From Auanema rhodensis (lineage: Eukaryota; Nematoda; Chromadorea; Rhabditida; Rhabditidae), in assembly GCA_964057225.1 (NCBI GenBank), contig OZ059897.1:11470001-11534000 (forward strand): a stretch of 64,000 nt of DNA. The letters run 5' to 3'. Below are positions 1 to 10,582 of this stretch, piece after piece. The translations under genes were made by a program, and so were the position numbers. Positions within the stretch are counted from its first letter, which is position 1. Each line of letters starts with the position of its first letter. Below the pieces are notes generated by a model. The model saw only the letters and a program-made list of their open reading frames with translations. It did not search any database and was not told the DNA's origin.

Positions 1-840
1 AATACAAAATGAAAGCACATATAATATAGTAAAAGATAGAATTGAAACATGCAGCCACCCTGTCGGACTCGGACATCAGCGAGGACAACAAAGATCAGGA
101 ACAAGGATCACCAGAGCCATACCTTTTGTATGTCACACAACAACAAAGAAGAATGAACAACAGTACAATACACGAAATAGAACACAAAAAAAAGAAATTC
201 AGGTTAATGACTTAGTTATGAAAAGTGAATTCTACTCGAAACAAACTAACATTATTTAGTTACAGCAGTTCAAAGATCTTTCGTCGTGGTTCAAATAGAT
301 AAAGGAAAAAGCAGAAGAGTACACAAGGACTTTGTCAAACCTTATCAACGGACAACATTTATTCCGGTTATCACGATTTCTTGCAGGTAGTTTTTTTTAA
401 CTAAATCAAACTGTTGAAATTTTTTTTTATTTTGTGCCATTTCTGATTGTAACACTTCTTTGTTGTTGATTGATTTTCTCTGAGAAGTCTGCTATTGCTT
501 TACAAGGTTTTGTTTTATTACTCCAATTTTCATTGAGTAGATTTTTTTCAATATTCTCTTGTGAATCTTGCTATTTGTTATGCTTAATCATTACTTGTAT
601 TCACCTTATGGACATTAGTCATACGGGTCAAACGAGTTTTTATTTTTTTGTACAGAACGGGCTCGATCTATTCTCAGGGTAACACCGTACCTGTACAACT
701 CAAGAAAATGAACGACTATATCACAGTCGAATGGTTTAGAAGCAAAGCTCTCGTTTGCAAGCATTTCACTACTCAAGTGAATGGAATAGAATCTACTCGA
801 TACTACATTTCAAATTCAACAAACTTGAAGAGACAATAGC
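1..840 (+). pseudogene. 3' end of a decayed LTR retrotransposon (probable Ty3/Gypsy integrase tail)
   Basis: Short, broken plus-strand reading frames precede a polypurine tract and an LTR. One piece (about 160-275) reads like the C-terminal part of a retroviral-type integrase (QVNDLVM). A second (about 275-360) contains a basic SRRVHKDFVKPYQ-type tail, common at the ends of Gypsy pol polyproteins. A small open frame at 648-839 may be a further relic. No catalytic domain lies in the window, so the family assignment rests on weak motifs and on position just upstream of the LTR. Stops and frame changes show it is not functional. Confidence 0.4.
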
Positions 841-980
841 TAAACTTTCAAATCGTATTGTATACATTATTTTTTATCGACTACACCATGATTTTCTTTT
901 TCCAACATCCAACTATCTTAAAAAGTGAATTAATTTATTTTGTTTTGAACGAGGACGTTCAACTTTTTAAGGTGGGGGGA

Positions 981-1351
981 TGTCACATCTGCTAGCACAT
1001 GGTAAACATGTGCGCGCTATTCAAATAGCGGGAGCCTGAACAAGCCCCGCCTACAACATGGGACACACATGGCACTCTTGCTTCTGGCCTAACCCAGATA
1101 GGTTGTCTTATAGTCATGTGAGTCTCATCTCTATATCATCTATATATATACTCTATTTAATACTTTATTAGATCTCTCTATATTCTTTCTTAATGTAATT
1201 CTTATATTGTATTTTCTTGTTATCTGATAATGAATTCTTTTCTCGTTAAGTATTTGTCTTAATAAGGAAATCGAAGCGTTCGGGTCTGCCTACCTAAGGA
1301 ACAAGGTAGAAGTACATATATCTTCCGACCATGAAAAGACGGGAAGAAACA
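981..1351 (+). mobile_element. 3' LTR with adjacent polypurine tract
   Basis: A purine-only run (969-980, AAGGTGGGGGGA) is followed at once by TGTCACATCTGC, the classic junction of a polypurine tract with a 3' LTR starting in TG. The far edge is set at a CA dinucleotide (about 1351), just before Polinton-homologous sequence begins at 1362. The right edge is approximate and the 5' LTR is outside the window. Confidence 0.55.
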
Positions 1352-1361
1352 ATATGTAACG

Positions 1362-1773
1362 CAGTTATGAATATTCCCTGTCACTGTGAATTATGTATAA
1401 GATACACGTTGGAACAATCTGTGCCAACACCCCTGTACAAAAAGATTTTGAAACGTATTTCAGTGCCATTCATTAAAGGAATATCTCTGGGACTAGGCTT
1501 TTGTACAACACTAGTCATTATTCCACTCATTATATAAAAGTGAGTTGACTGTGTGTGGTTGTTTTTTATTTTCCTCTAATGGAACTTTTATGTAACAAGT
1601 ATTGTATTGTATTACGTGCCAGAAAATATTTTCATCAGCCAAGCATTTTAGTGATCATGTATTGAAAAGACATGACGGGATTCAACCCGTATGTAACAGT
1701 TATATCAGCAATGCTGACTTTATTCAAAAATATGGACATTTGGATGGTGTTCGTAGACGTTTGTGCCCTTATT
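1362..1773 (+). mobile_element. Old Polinton fragment interrupted by two insertions
   Basis: This stretch is nearly identical to 47586-47997 of Polinton 3: it contains the small membrane-protein gene and the first part of the zinc-finger gene, with small changes (for example an extra ATTGT near 1605). It stops abruptly at 1773, inside the second zinc-finger coding region, where the terminus of Polinton 1 begins. The left side is cut by the LTR element. It is therefore the landing site of two later elements. Confidence 0.8.
1367..1537 (+). CDS. Small Cys-rich membrane protein of Polinton (third copy)
   Basis: An open frame of 56 residues, the same as the product at 47591-47761. The N-terminus MNIPCHCELC is Cys-rich, a basic stretch follows (YKKILKR), and the C-terminal third is a single hydrophobic segment ending in IIPLII at the stop, as in a tail-anchored or single-pass protein. 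An upstream in-frame ATG at 1331 would add 12 residues that derive from the LTR side and are absent from other copies. The function is unknown. It has stayed open although its neighbour (zinc-finger gene) is cut off at 1773. Confidence 0.6.
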   Translation: MNIPCHCELCIRYTLEQSVPTPLYKKILKRISVPFIKGISLGLGFCTTLVIIPLII

Positions 1774-1813
1774 AGTAGAGAGCCGTGCAAAATTTACTAA
1801 CCACGCCCCCAAA

Positions 1814-1925
1814 CAGCTGTCAAAAACATACTTTTGGGGGCGTCAGCTGCTAAAAACATACTTTTGGGGCGCGTCAGCTGTCAAAAACATATTTTTGAGC
1901 GTCAGCTGTTAAAATCATATTTTGG
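1814..1925 (+). repeat. Four tandem 28-31-bp units, each headed by CAGCTG, in the Polinton terminus
   Basis: CAGCTG occurs at 1814, 1844, 1875 and 1903, each followed by a T/C-A-rich core (yyAAAAACATA) and a G-rich tail. The same block is present in inverse or direct form at about 15690-15800, 32485-32585, 34810-34925 and 53385-53490. It is the best-conserved part of the termini and a candidate protein-binding array. Confidence 0.8.
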
Positions 1926-2407
1926 GATCATGGTTCATGGATTTTCCTTTTTTAAACTTAAAAATCATGATTTAAAGCATGATTAAAATTTTTTTTTTAA
2001 AATCAAAATTAAATATGCTTTTTTAAATGTATATATATATATATATATATATAATTATATATTTTTAATTAATTTTTAAATATATTAAGTGAAAAAAAAA
2101 TTATATTAAAATTAATTAATTATATTTAAATTTTATATTTATAAATTATATTTAAATTTTAAATATTTAAATTATATTTAACCTTCATATATATAAATCA
2201 TATTTAAATTTTAAATATATTAATTTGTTTTAAAATTTTATTTATTTCTTTATTCATTTATTAATTATGTTCGTTTACTTATTCTGTTTACTTATTTTGT
2301 TTATTATTTTATAATATTGTTTTTTTTACTGTTTTTGTTTTTAAAGATCAATAAAATTTTTGCATGTAGATAATTTTGTTCACCGTACTTGTTATGGGTA
2401 ATTCAAT

Positions 2408-2560
2408 GGAACACATATCGAAAGTTAATTCGATAAGAACGATATGAAATACCAAAATTTAATGGAACACATATCGAAAGTTAATTCGATAAGAACGATA
2501 TGAAATACCAAAATTTAATGGAACACATATCGAAGGTTAATTCGATAAGAACGACATTAA
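2408..2560 (+). repeat. Subterminal 56-bp tandem repeats of Polinton 1, left side
   Basis: Three units start at 2408, 2464 and 2520 (period 56). Each holds ATCGAA-(A/G)GTTAA-TTCGAT, an interrupted perfect 6-bp inverted repeat, followed by AGAACGATAT. The inverse array lies at about 15060-15215. Confidence 0.85.
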
Positions 2561-2950
2561 ATTATTAATTTTTGAAATTACAAATTGTTATTAATTATAT
2601 TTATTCTAACAATTAAAAGTTTCAAATTAAAAGAAAAGATTAGTTTTAAACTTTATTTTACTAATATAACAATACAATAACTAAATAGAGCACACATTGA
2701 AGGTAAATACAATAAGATTAACAAACAGTTGCGCTGACCTCAATGAAACGCATAAAGTTAATTTAATAAGAACTAATAACAAAAATTAATCCGACGGTTA
2801 CAATAAAAACAGATGTATTCAATAAGCTTATTTATTTTAAAGTTTATCGCAACTACTAGTTTTGACAGCTGTACCCAAATCCATGTTACATAACAAATTA
2901 CAATGCCAACAGCAATGTGTAGACTGATGTATTCATTATATCAAGGTACA

Positions 2951-5900
2951 ATGGCTGCTAATAGGTTGTGTCTTTTTGATTATTTGTTTGTAAACTTTTT
3001 CTTTTTTTAGTTATAAACGTTTATGTGAAGAGCTAGGATTTGATTATGAAGAAATCAATCAGCTCAGGTAATTTAACAATATTTTGAATCTTTATATATA
3101 TTTTGTTTTTTAGTAAACGTATAAAGTTTACCGAGGCTGGTGGGATCGAGCTCTGTGAGCCCACATCAACCACTTTTAACAGTGGGCCCTCATCATCAAG
3201 GGTTATTGAAGTAATAACCTTGGATGACAGTGATGAGTAAGCGATATTAAAATTATAACATTTAGTTTTTTCTTTTTAAGCGAATGGGATCCTGCTACCC
3301 CATCAACCAGTGGAGGGCAAGTCGGATATGGAGCGACATTCAACGATGTCTGTAAAATAGAGGTGCGATCTTTTATTTACATATTATTTCATAATATATC
3401 TTTTGAAACATGAAATTTTCTCTTGCTCCAATTGCATATTTTGAAAACATTTTGAAATTTATTTCTCTTTTTCAATTGCATTCATAAAATTCTCTCTTTC
3501 TCATCTTTACATTTCATCTCAATCTATATCTTTTATCAAACAAATTGCAAATATTTTGAAATTTATATATTCATTCTTTTGAACAGCATTCATTTTAAAA
3601 TCTTTACATTTCATCTCACTATCTATCTATCTTTCCTCATCTATCTTTCTTTCAACCGATTTTGAATTCTTACAAATTATAAATATTTCAAACATTTTGA
3701 ACTAGTAAAATAATAAAACACAATCTTGACCTTTCCATTTATTTTTAAACATTAACAAATGTTTATAAAAGTTTTTTCAAAGTTGAAAAAAAAAATTTAT
3801 ATTTAAAAATCAAATGCCATTTATTTTTAATAAAAGAATATAAAAATAATTTAAAGAAAAGTAAATTTATTAAAAGTTATAAACAAAAATTATTTATATT
3901 TAAATTAAAAGCGTATAACCATTATAAAAAATATGTATTATAGTGGTCACACCGACGCATAAAACGAACTGGTCGGTTCACCAACGTGGTCGTTTGATCG
4001 CTCACGTTCCCACATTTGGAAGCCATTAATGAGCCAATGCATGTTGTCATGCCGCGGCTATTTAATGAGTTTCTTGATCGGTGCCTTGCTGAAAGTGGTG
4101 TGCCAGATAAACAAAAAGCACTGTTTTGTTTATCAATAGAGCACCCATCCTTTGAAAAGGGATCCATATTTATGGATTTCCGTAGAAGGGAGCATTTGGA
4201 TGGCGTTGTCATCATGAATGCCATCAGCAAGGTGCAGCAATCAAAGCGAGAGGCTGTAATTAGCCAGGCAATGAATATTGAAATGTATGTGTTTGATGAA
4301 AGACCGGTGCAGCCAAGCCTGATGCCTGGTGAAGGTAGAGTTGGTTTCTATTTTGATGCCGAACTCAAAATACCTGGCACAATTGAAAACACTGACACTC
4401 ATTGCCTGGCTAGAGCAGCAGTTGTGGGAATGTGGAGAGCCGATGAAGAGGCAGCAGAAGATGTTGTTGAGAAGCGGAGGATTCAAAATCTTTGTCGCAA
4501 CTACATCTTGTTGCCAAATCAACCACATCATATCAATTTATTAAATAGGTGTGGTATTTCTGTACATTTACCAAATTATAATTTGAATCATTTAAATACT
4601 ATTGCAAGTTGTAATACAGACTATAAGTTTGTAGTATACGCTAGGCCACCTGGACAGCGTATGTACGCTATTCAGCGTATCTTTAATGAAACGGCTAGCA
4701 AAGTGGTAACACTAGGCTACCGAAATAATCATTATGACTATATTACAACTTGTAGTAGATCACAGCTTTTTGATGGTATTATATGCCAACACTGTGAATT
4801 ATCTTACAAAACAGTGTTGCATAGATGTAAAGCCAAGTGTAAGAAATGCCACACCTTAAAATGTAATTCGATGGAAAATGTGGTTGAAAGTAGCATAAGA
4901 TGTGATAGTTGTAGAGTTTTGTTTAAAACTCGTCAATGCTTTGACAAGCATATTAGAAAAACATGTCGAATGTTTAAGGTAATTTAAAAAATATATATAA
5001 AATTTAACAAGACTAAATTCAGACATGTGAAAACTGTGATCATTATCACAGAGTACGTGCTGATAGACCGTACAATTGCAATGAGAAATTTTGCAAAAAG
5101 TGTGGTCAGACAAAGCCTGAAGATCATTCTTGTTGTTGGGTACCACCTAACGACAAGAAGAAGGATCAGTTAAAAAAGAGGCAAGAGAAATACAAGGTTT
5201 GTATTTAACATCTTTACAAGTGTAATGCTTAATTGTTTAAGATTATATTTTATGACTTTGAAACGGTTGTGTTAAAAAACGGAACAAATGTTCATGAATA
5301 TGCAGATGAACAATGGCCCAATATGGTTGTGTATAACAAATTTTGTGAAAGTTGTATAGATGCCAACTCATGTGAAAAATGCACAACCAAGGAGGGCCAT
5401 TTTGGGTATCAACAAGGTGATAGTGAATGGTCTGTAACAGATCGTTTCCTTGATTGGTTACTTAACTCTGTTGAGAATGATAATGCAATTTTGATTGCGC
5501 ATAATGGTTCACGCTTTGACATACATTTCTTGGTGTCTAGGCTGATAAACCGTGGTATATATCCTGATCCAATTTTAAATGGGACCAAGATTATAAGCAT
5601 GGTTGTCAAGCCTTTAAGAGGTCAAAAATTTAATTATTTATATTTTAAAGATAGTTATTTATTAGTGCCTTCACCCTTATCAGCGTTACCCAAGGCATTT
5701 GGTGTACCTGATATGAGTAAAGGACAGTTTCCTTACCTCTTTAATCATCCAATAAATTATGGCAAAGTGTTGCCATCTTTACCACCAAAACAGTACTATT
5801 GTACTGCTAGAATGAAAGCAGAAGACCTAGCTTTATTCAATATTTGGTATGAATAGCGTAATCAAAGAGCGTTTGATTTTGATGAAGAGCTTTTGGAATA

Positions 5901-7957
5901 TTGTAGGACAGATGTCCGTATTTTAACCAACTGTATGAAAGTTTACATGAAGTTGGCAACCGCCACCACTGGCTGGAATCCTGTCATACAATGTATGACA
6001 TTTGCCAGTTTCTCTTTATTCCAGGCAAGTTTTTTAAAATACAAGCATTTTCAAAACTAGTATATTACAGTTGAAAATGAACCACATTAAAGAGAACCAA
6101 GTGGGTATTCTGCCCGAGACTGGTTATTATGCCGGTCAAAAGCAGAGTATATTAGCCATAAAGTATATAAAATGGCTAGAACAAGGATTGGGCCGCCCAT
6201 TAATGCATAAGCTTAATGGTGGCGAATTTGCAGTGAGAGTAGATGACCATCGCTATCTACTCGATGCTTATGACCCCGTTGCCAATCATGGCTATGAGGT
6301 GAGTAATTTGTAATAAATGTAAAAAATGCAAATTTTTGTAGATTAATGGTTGTATTTACCATGGTTGCCCCCAGTGCACCAACAAGAGCGCTATAGCACC
6401 AGGCAGAAATGGTGAAACAATGGAAGAGGTAATTGATAATTTTTAATCATTTTAATTTGAAAAATTTAGGTTTATGATAAAACCATGAAAAGGCTTCAAG
6501 CAATTCAAAGCCAAGGCATTAGTGTTACCACAGTGTGGGAGCACGAAATTAATGCTCAAATTTCGGCCAATGAAGAAATGGCGAAATTTATGCGTGAAAC
6601 AAATGTTGTTACACGCTTGGCACCTAGAGATGCCTTTACCGGTGGCCGCACCCAGACATATAAGCTTTTGGCACAAGCTTCGGATAGATACTCGCTCGAG
6701 TATGTGGACTTTTGTTCACTATATCCATATGTCACCGCTTTTGATGCCTATTACCCTGTAGGTAATCCCAAAGTGATTACTGAGGGTTTCAAAAGCTTTG
6801 AGACATGTTGCCCATACAAGGGGCTAGTAAAATGTGACGTGCTTGCACCCACAAATTTGCTGTACCCTGTATTAGGTACACGTATTGGCGGTAAACTAAT
6901 TTTTACAAACTGCCGCACTTGTGCAGTCAAAAGTAAAAATGTAGCATGTGACCACCAAAATGATGTAAATGCTAGAAAGCTGCATCTAACTGTGACACAA
7001 GTTGAGCGTGCCATACAACGTGGCTATAAAGTGCTTCATGTGCATGAGGTGTGGCACTGGGAAGAATGGCAACAAGGCGGCCTGTTTAAAGAATTTGAAG
7101 AAAAGGTATGTTTTGATAAAAGTATCACATTAAATAGAATTTTTCAGGTAATATATCTCCAAGAGCACGAGGAGAACACTGGTGTTGCTCTGGAGAGCAA
7201 TAAAATTGAAAAGAATGCTGCCATGCGTAGCATTGCCAAACTGCAGCTAAATAGGTTTGTAAACTTTTAAAAACAATACATTACAAATTTGCTTATAGTG
7301 TCTGGGGTAAAATGGGTCAAAGACCTGATAAAGCCCAAACCAAGATTATTGGTGTTGAGGACCCAGAAATTGGTAGGATCATTACTGATCCTGCAAGGGA
7401 ACTCACTGGGTTCAAAATTGTGGATAATGTTGCGTACTGCACAACAGTACCAGAGGATTCACATTTGGCGCCACCGCCTTTTACAAATGTAGCTATTGCG
7501 GCCTATACAACCGCTCATGCAAGGCTACTATTGTATAAGGCAAAGGAGAAAAATGGAAAGAATTTGGTGTATACAGGTAATTTTATACTTTGTATTCAAT
7601 TTAAACTTCAGCAAAAGTTTATAGTTATAAACTTGTAAATGCAGCTGGTGATGTAAAATATGTAACAAAGGCAAAGGGAGTGGTAAGTACGAGCTTTGAC
7701 TTTTCAAATAATTTTATAATTTTCAGACGTTGGACCACACGGCAGCATCAGTGGTAAACTTTGAAAGTATGGAGCGACTGGTTCGCGGACTCGTTATGGA
7801 TGGAGAGAAATTGGTTTTAAAAACCAATACAACCTTGTAAAAGAGGCAACTCGGTGCCATATCCACAATGGATATGACAAAAAGTACTAAAGTTGTAATG
7901 GATAAACTTTGTTATCTAGACGATTATAGTACTTTACCCTACGGTTATTGTGAATAA
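2951..7957 (+). pseudogene. pPolB: Protein-primed DNA polymerase B of Polinton 1 (decayed)
   Basis: Replicative polymerase of the element. By comparison with the copy at 39194-45114 the gene starts with four small exons (2951-2964, 3011-3067, 3114-3236, 3281-3362) and, after a 581-bp intron, exon 5 begins at 3944 in frame with the main body. Exonuclease motifs are visible: YDFETV (Exo I), HNGSRFD (Exo II) and YCRTD (Exo III). Polymerase motif A is DFCSLYP and motif B crosses an intron near 7269. Breaks: TGA at 3995-3997, TAG at 5854-5856, a deletion near 7100, TAA at 7838-7840, and loss of the whole exon carrying the YxDTDS catalytic motif C near 7612. The protein would be inactive. Several other introns (for example the GC-AG one near 6027) match the Polinton 3 copy. 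Confidence 0.9.
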
Positions 7958-8095
7958 GTTTTAATATATTTGAATTTATAAATTTTATTATTGCGTGTAT
8001 ATTTGTATATGGTTGTATTTATAGATTTTTATTTATAGTTGTATTAATAAATTTTATTCTTCTCATCAAATGTTTTAAAGAATTTATTACATACA

Positions 8096-8897
8096 TTACA
8101 AACTGGTATCAATATATGGAGCACTTTGCGAGTTTATCTTCTATAGCCATAGCTAATCCAGCGTTTAGATCAAACTCTTGAATGAGCAAATGTACATCGC
8201 TGATATCTACTTTCAAATTTGGAAACTCCTCCTTTAATGTAGTATCCTTGTTTTCATTATTCCAGCCTAGAGTGTCAATTAAAAAGTTATCACGGTTTGG
8301 ATATGCAGTTAGCTCCATTTTTGAATAGTTTACAAACAGTCGCTCTTGATTAAATAGGTCGATACTGACGGGAGCAGCCATCTCACACAATATGCCATTT
8401 TTTACAAGCGTTTGACGCGTTCTAAATCCAGCACTGGATGCATTATCTATATATCTATCAGCATAATAGCCTGATATGGCAAGTTTGCTCTCTTTAACAT
8501 CGTTGCTATACATTTAAATATTCTCGATATATGTTTTATAGGCATGATTCACGGTAGAGTCATACACGCTAACATCGCCAATTTTCAAATGATACGAATG
8601 TATTAAACTGGCAGCAAATTGTTGACATGGTGCAAAAACAAGGTTGTCTGGTACTGGATCACCGTTTGTGGTTACAATTTTAAATTTTACATTCAACCAA
8701 CATCTTCTCAGATTGAGGAATGATTTGGAATTTTGAGCTATAACAAATTCCCATGGTCCTTGAGGAAGAAAAGTATTTTTCAAAGGGACTTGTACAGTAC
8801 GAGTAGACTCTACACCTAATGCCGACGCTGGTATATCACCATAGTTGATATTAGATAAAAGGGCTTGTGCTGATTTTGAATCTATCAATTTAGCCAT
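8096..8897 (-). pseudogene. MCP: Major capsid protein of Polinton 1 (truncated inside)
   Basis: Homologous to the 425-residue frame at 45253-46585 and placed like the double-jelly-roll major capsid gene of other Polintons; the fold itself cannot be seen here. The N-terminal 127 residues (8514-8897) end in a TAA where the other copy has a Leu codon, and the next 134 residues are open. About 560 bp of the C-terminal half is missing: sequence jumps from the AIEDKLAK region straight to the last few codons, which are also out of frame. Flanking genes keep the Polinton order (polymerase before, basic protein after, 0-1 nt apart). Confidence 0.85.
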
Positions 8898-9350
8898 TTA
8901 AATGTGAAACGACCGCTCACGAGTGATGCACAACCGCTTATGAGGTTTTGTGGTTTTGCGTCGTCGCCGTTTGCCCAAGCCGGTAAGATCTCGTATAGCT
9001 TGCCGGCCGGCTGTTTTAAGAGTTTCCTTGATATTATCGCCTTTCAGCACCCCATCGACAATTTCATTACCAGTTTTTAGCAACTGTCCACCAAGAGGTG
9101 AATTTACAACTGGACTATTGCTTACAGCACTGGATAAGGCGTTTCTTCCGGCATTGATGAGATTTTGGGCTATAGGTGATTGAATGATGCGTGGTAGAAA
9201 TGATGCCAAAGTTGCCAAAATACCACCCAAACCATGACCCCTCTGCATTCCACGTTAAAACATCATTCCGCTAAATGGGGCGCCACCCATTTGTTGATTT
9301 AAAAGTGTTGTCCATTGAATAGAGTTGACATCCAAAAGGAGGTGCGGCAT
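8898..9350 (-). pseudogene. Basic, Gly-rich putative minor virion protein of Polinton 1
   Basis: The 116-residue frame from 9248 has a Gly/hydrophobic start (HGLGGILATLASFLP), an Ala/Asn/Ser-rich middle and a strongly basic C-terminus (GKRRRRKTTKPHKR). The homologue at 46586-47038 is about 34 residues longer; here that N-terminal extension is cut by a TAA at about 9255-9257 (TTTTAACGT against TTTCAACGT), so translation could restart at the Met at 9248. An amphipathic start with a basic tail suggests an internal capsid or DNA-condensing protein, perhaps comparable to adenovirus pVI/pX-type proteins. This is inference from composition and position only. The gene overlaps the 5' end of the protease region on the other strand. 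Confidence 0.6.
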
Positions 9351-9401
9351 ATCGAACCGCACGCGCGCAATACAAAAGTTACACTAGATCATTCTACTAA
9401 A

Positions 9402-9857
9402 ATGTATTCGTCTGAAATAGTATCACTATTGCAATCTGTCCCCAGCACTCGGAAACTATTCCTCGGTGTATACAGCGCTGATACTCTACCCAAAACGCGT
9501 CGTAAAAACTTTGCACTTGTCGTAAATACTGACACACATGATAAGCCAGGCACACATTGGCAGGTCATCTTTGTCCGTAACAAGCAAGCCTATTTTTTCT
9601 GTAGCTTGGGATATAAAATGAACAAGTACATTCAAAATTATCTGGCCAAATATAAAAAGGTAAAAATTAATACTTGCAAACCACAACGTTTAATTGAATA
9701 CACTTGTGGTGGCTATGTGGTTTTTGTAATACTAATGTTGTCGGCTGGTAATTCATTTGAAAGCATTTGTTCATTTTTTAAACTATTGAAAAATGATGAT
9801 GTCTTTATTAAAGCGTTTATGCATAAAGTATTCGACTATAAATTGGCTACTATATAA
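9402..9857 (+). CDS. PRO: Adenain-like cysteine protease of Polinton 1
   Basis: 151 residues from the ATG at 9402, matching the start and length of the Polinton 3 copy; an upstream ATG at 9315 would add 29 residues not open in that copy. The probable catalytic His is in GTHWQVIFV (about residues 46-54) and the Cys in YTCGGYVVFVILML (about 107-120), spaced as in Ulp1/adenain-type (C5/C48) proteases, which mature capsid precursors. The acidic or Asn partner cannot be assigned by eye. The frame is intact. It runs opposite to the capsid and basic-protein genes, with its start close to theirs, so the roughly 360 bp around 9250-9400 probably contain promoters for both strands. Confidence 0.8.
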   Translation: MYSSEIVSLLQSVPSTRKLFLGVYSADTLPKTRRKNFALVVNTDTHDKPGTHWQVIFVRNKQAYFFCSLGYKMNKYIQNYLAKYKKVKINTCKPQRLIEYTCGGYVVFVILMLSAGNSFESICSFFKLLKNDDVFIKAFMHKVFDYKLATI

Positions 9858-9898
9858 GAAATTTGTCATTAATAACCTGCTACATTACGTGATCAGTT

Positions 9899-10069
9899 AT
9901 GAATATTCCTTGTCACTGTGAATTATGTGTCAAATACACGTTGGAGCAATCTAAACCAGCGCCTTTATACAGGAGTATGTTGAAATGTATTTCAGTGCCA
10001 TTTATTAAAGGTATAGCATTGGGATTGGGCTTTTGTACAACACTAATCATATTATTGCTCATTATATAA
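9899..10069 (+). CDS. Small Cys-rich membrane protein of Polinton 1
   Basis: 56 residues, 42 bp after the protease stop on the same strand. MNIPCHCELC at the N-terminus, conserved ISVPFIKG, then a hydrophobic C-terminus (TTLIILLLII) running to the stop. The three copies in the window share length, Cys positions and the membrane segment while differing at several residues, which suggests protein-level constraint. No family is recognised. A role in membrane interaction, egress or entry of a virus-like particle is possible but unproved. Confidence 0.65.
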   Translation: MNIPCHCELCVKYTLEQSKPAPLYRSMLKCISVPFIKGIALGLGFCTTLIILLLII

Positions 10070-10110
10070 AAGTGGGTTGATTGCGTGTGGTCGTTTTTCA
10101 TTTTCCTCTA

Positions 10111-10577
10111 ATGGAACTTTTATGTAACAAATATTGTGGTACATGCAAGGAAATATTTTCTTCAACCAAGCATTTTAGTGATCACGTTTTGAGAAGGCAT
10201 GCAGGTGCATTCAACCCATATGTAACAATTATATCAGCAATGCTGACTTTATTCAAAAATATGGACATTTGGATGGTGTTCGTAGACGTTTGTGCCCTCA
10301 TTGTAGTGCAACTTTTGGAACAAGATTCAATTGTGAGCGTCATATTCGGCGTATTCATAATAATAATGGAACGAATGGTGAAGATGGTGATGGAAATGAT
10401 ACCAGCAAACCCTTTGAAAAAGCTGAGGAGTTTGTACATTCAACCCAATCAAAAAGATGCCGCAGCAATAGTGACGGAGAACATTCACAACACGAGCCGA
10501 GCGACAAACAAAACTGCCCTAAACTATCTTTTAAACCTTCGAAAATGAAAATGTGGTATTGTATAACTGTTGAATAA
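10111..10577 (+). pseudogene. C2H2 zinc-finger protein of Polinton 1 (frameshifted)
   Basis: Starts with MELLCNKYC like the copy at 47803. A first C2H2 finger (CGTCKEIFSS...HVLRRH) is in one frame, and the second (CPHCSATFGT...HIRRIH) with the Ser/Asn-rich tail continues in another, because of a small change near 10205. The stop lies inside the poly(A) signal AATAAA and ends 5 bp from the stop of the convergent capsid-type gene. Function presumably DNA or RNA binding, perhaps regulation of the element. Confidence 0.75.
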
Positions 10578-10582
10578 AACGT

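Larger units (their letters stand above)
1774..2745 (+). repeat. Left terminal inverted repeat of Polinton 1
   Basis: Pairs with 14870-15841 in inverse orientation. The outer 215 bp are highly similar. An AT-rich middle of poly-A/T and (AT)n (about 2029-2053) varies, and similarity resumes through the 56-bp repeats and the stretch ending near GCGCTGACCTCA. Confidence 0.85.

Noticed and set aside
2408..2560. CRISPR-like array from the regularly spaced repeats
   Set aside because: Units are tandem 56-bp repeats without variable spacers, within a eukaryotic transposon end.
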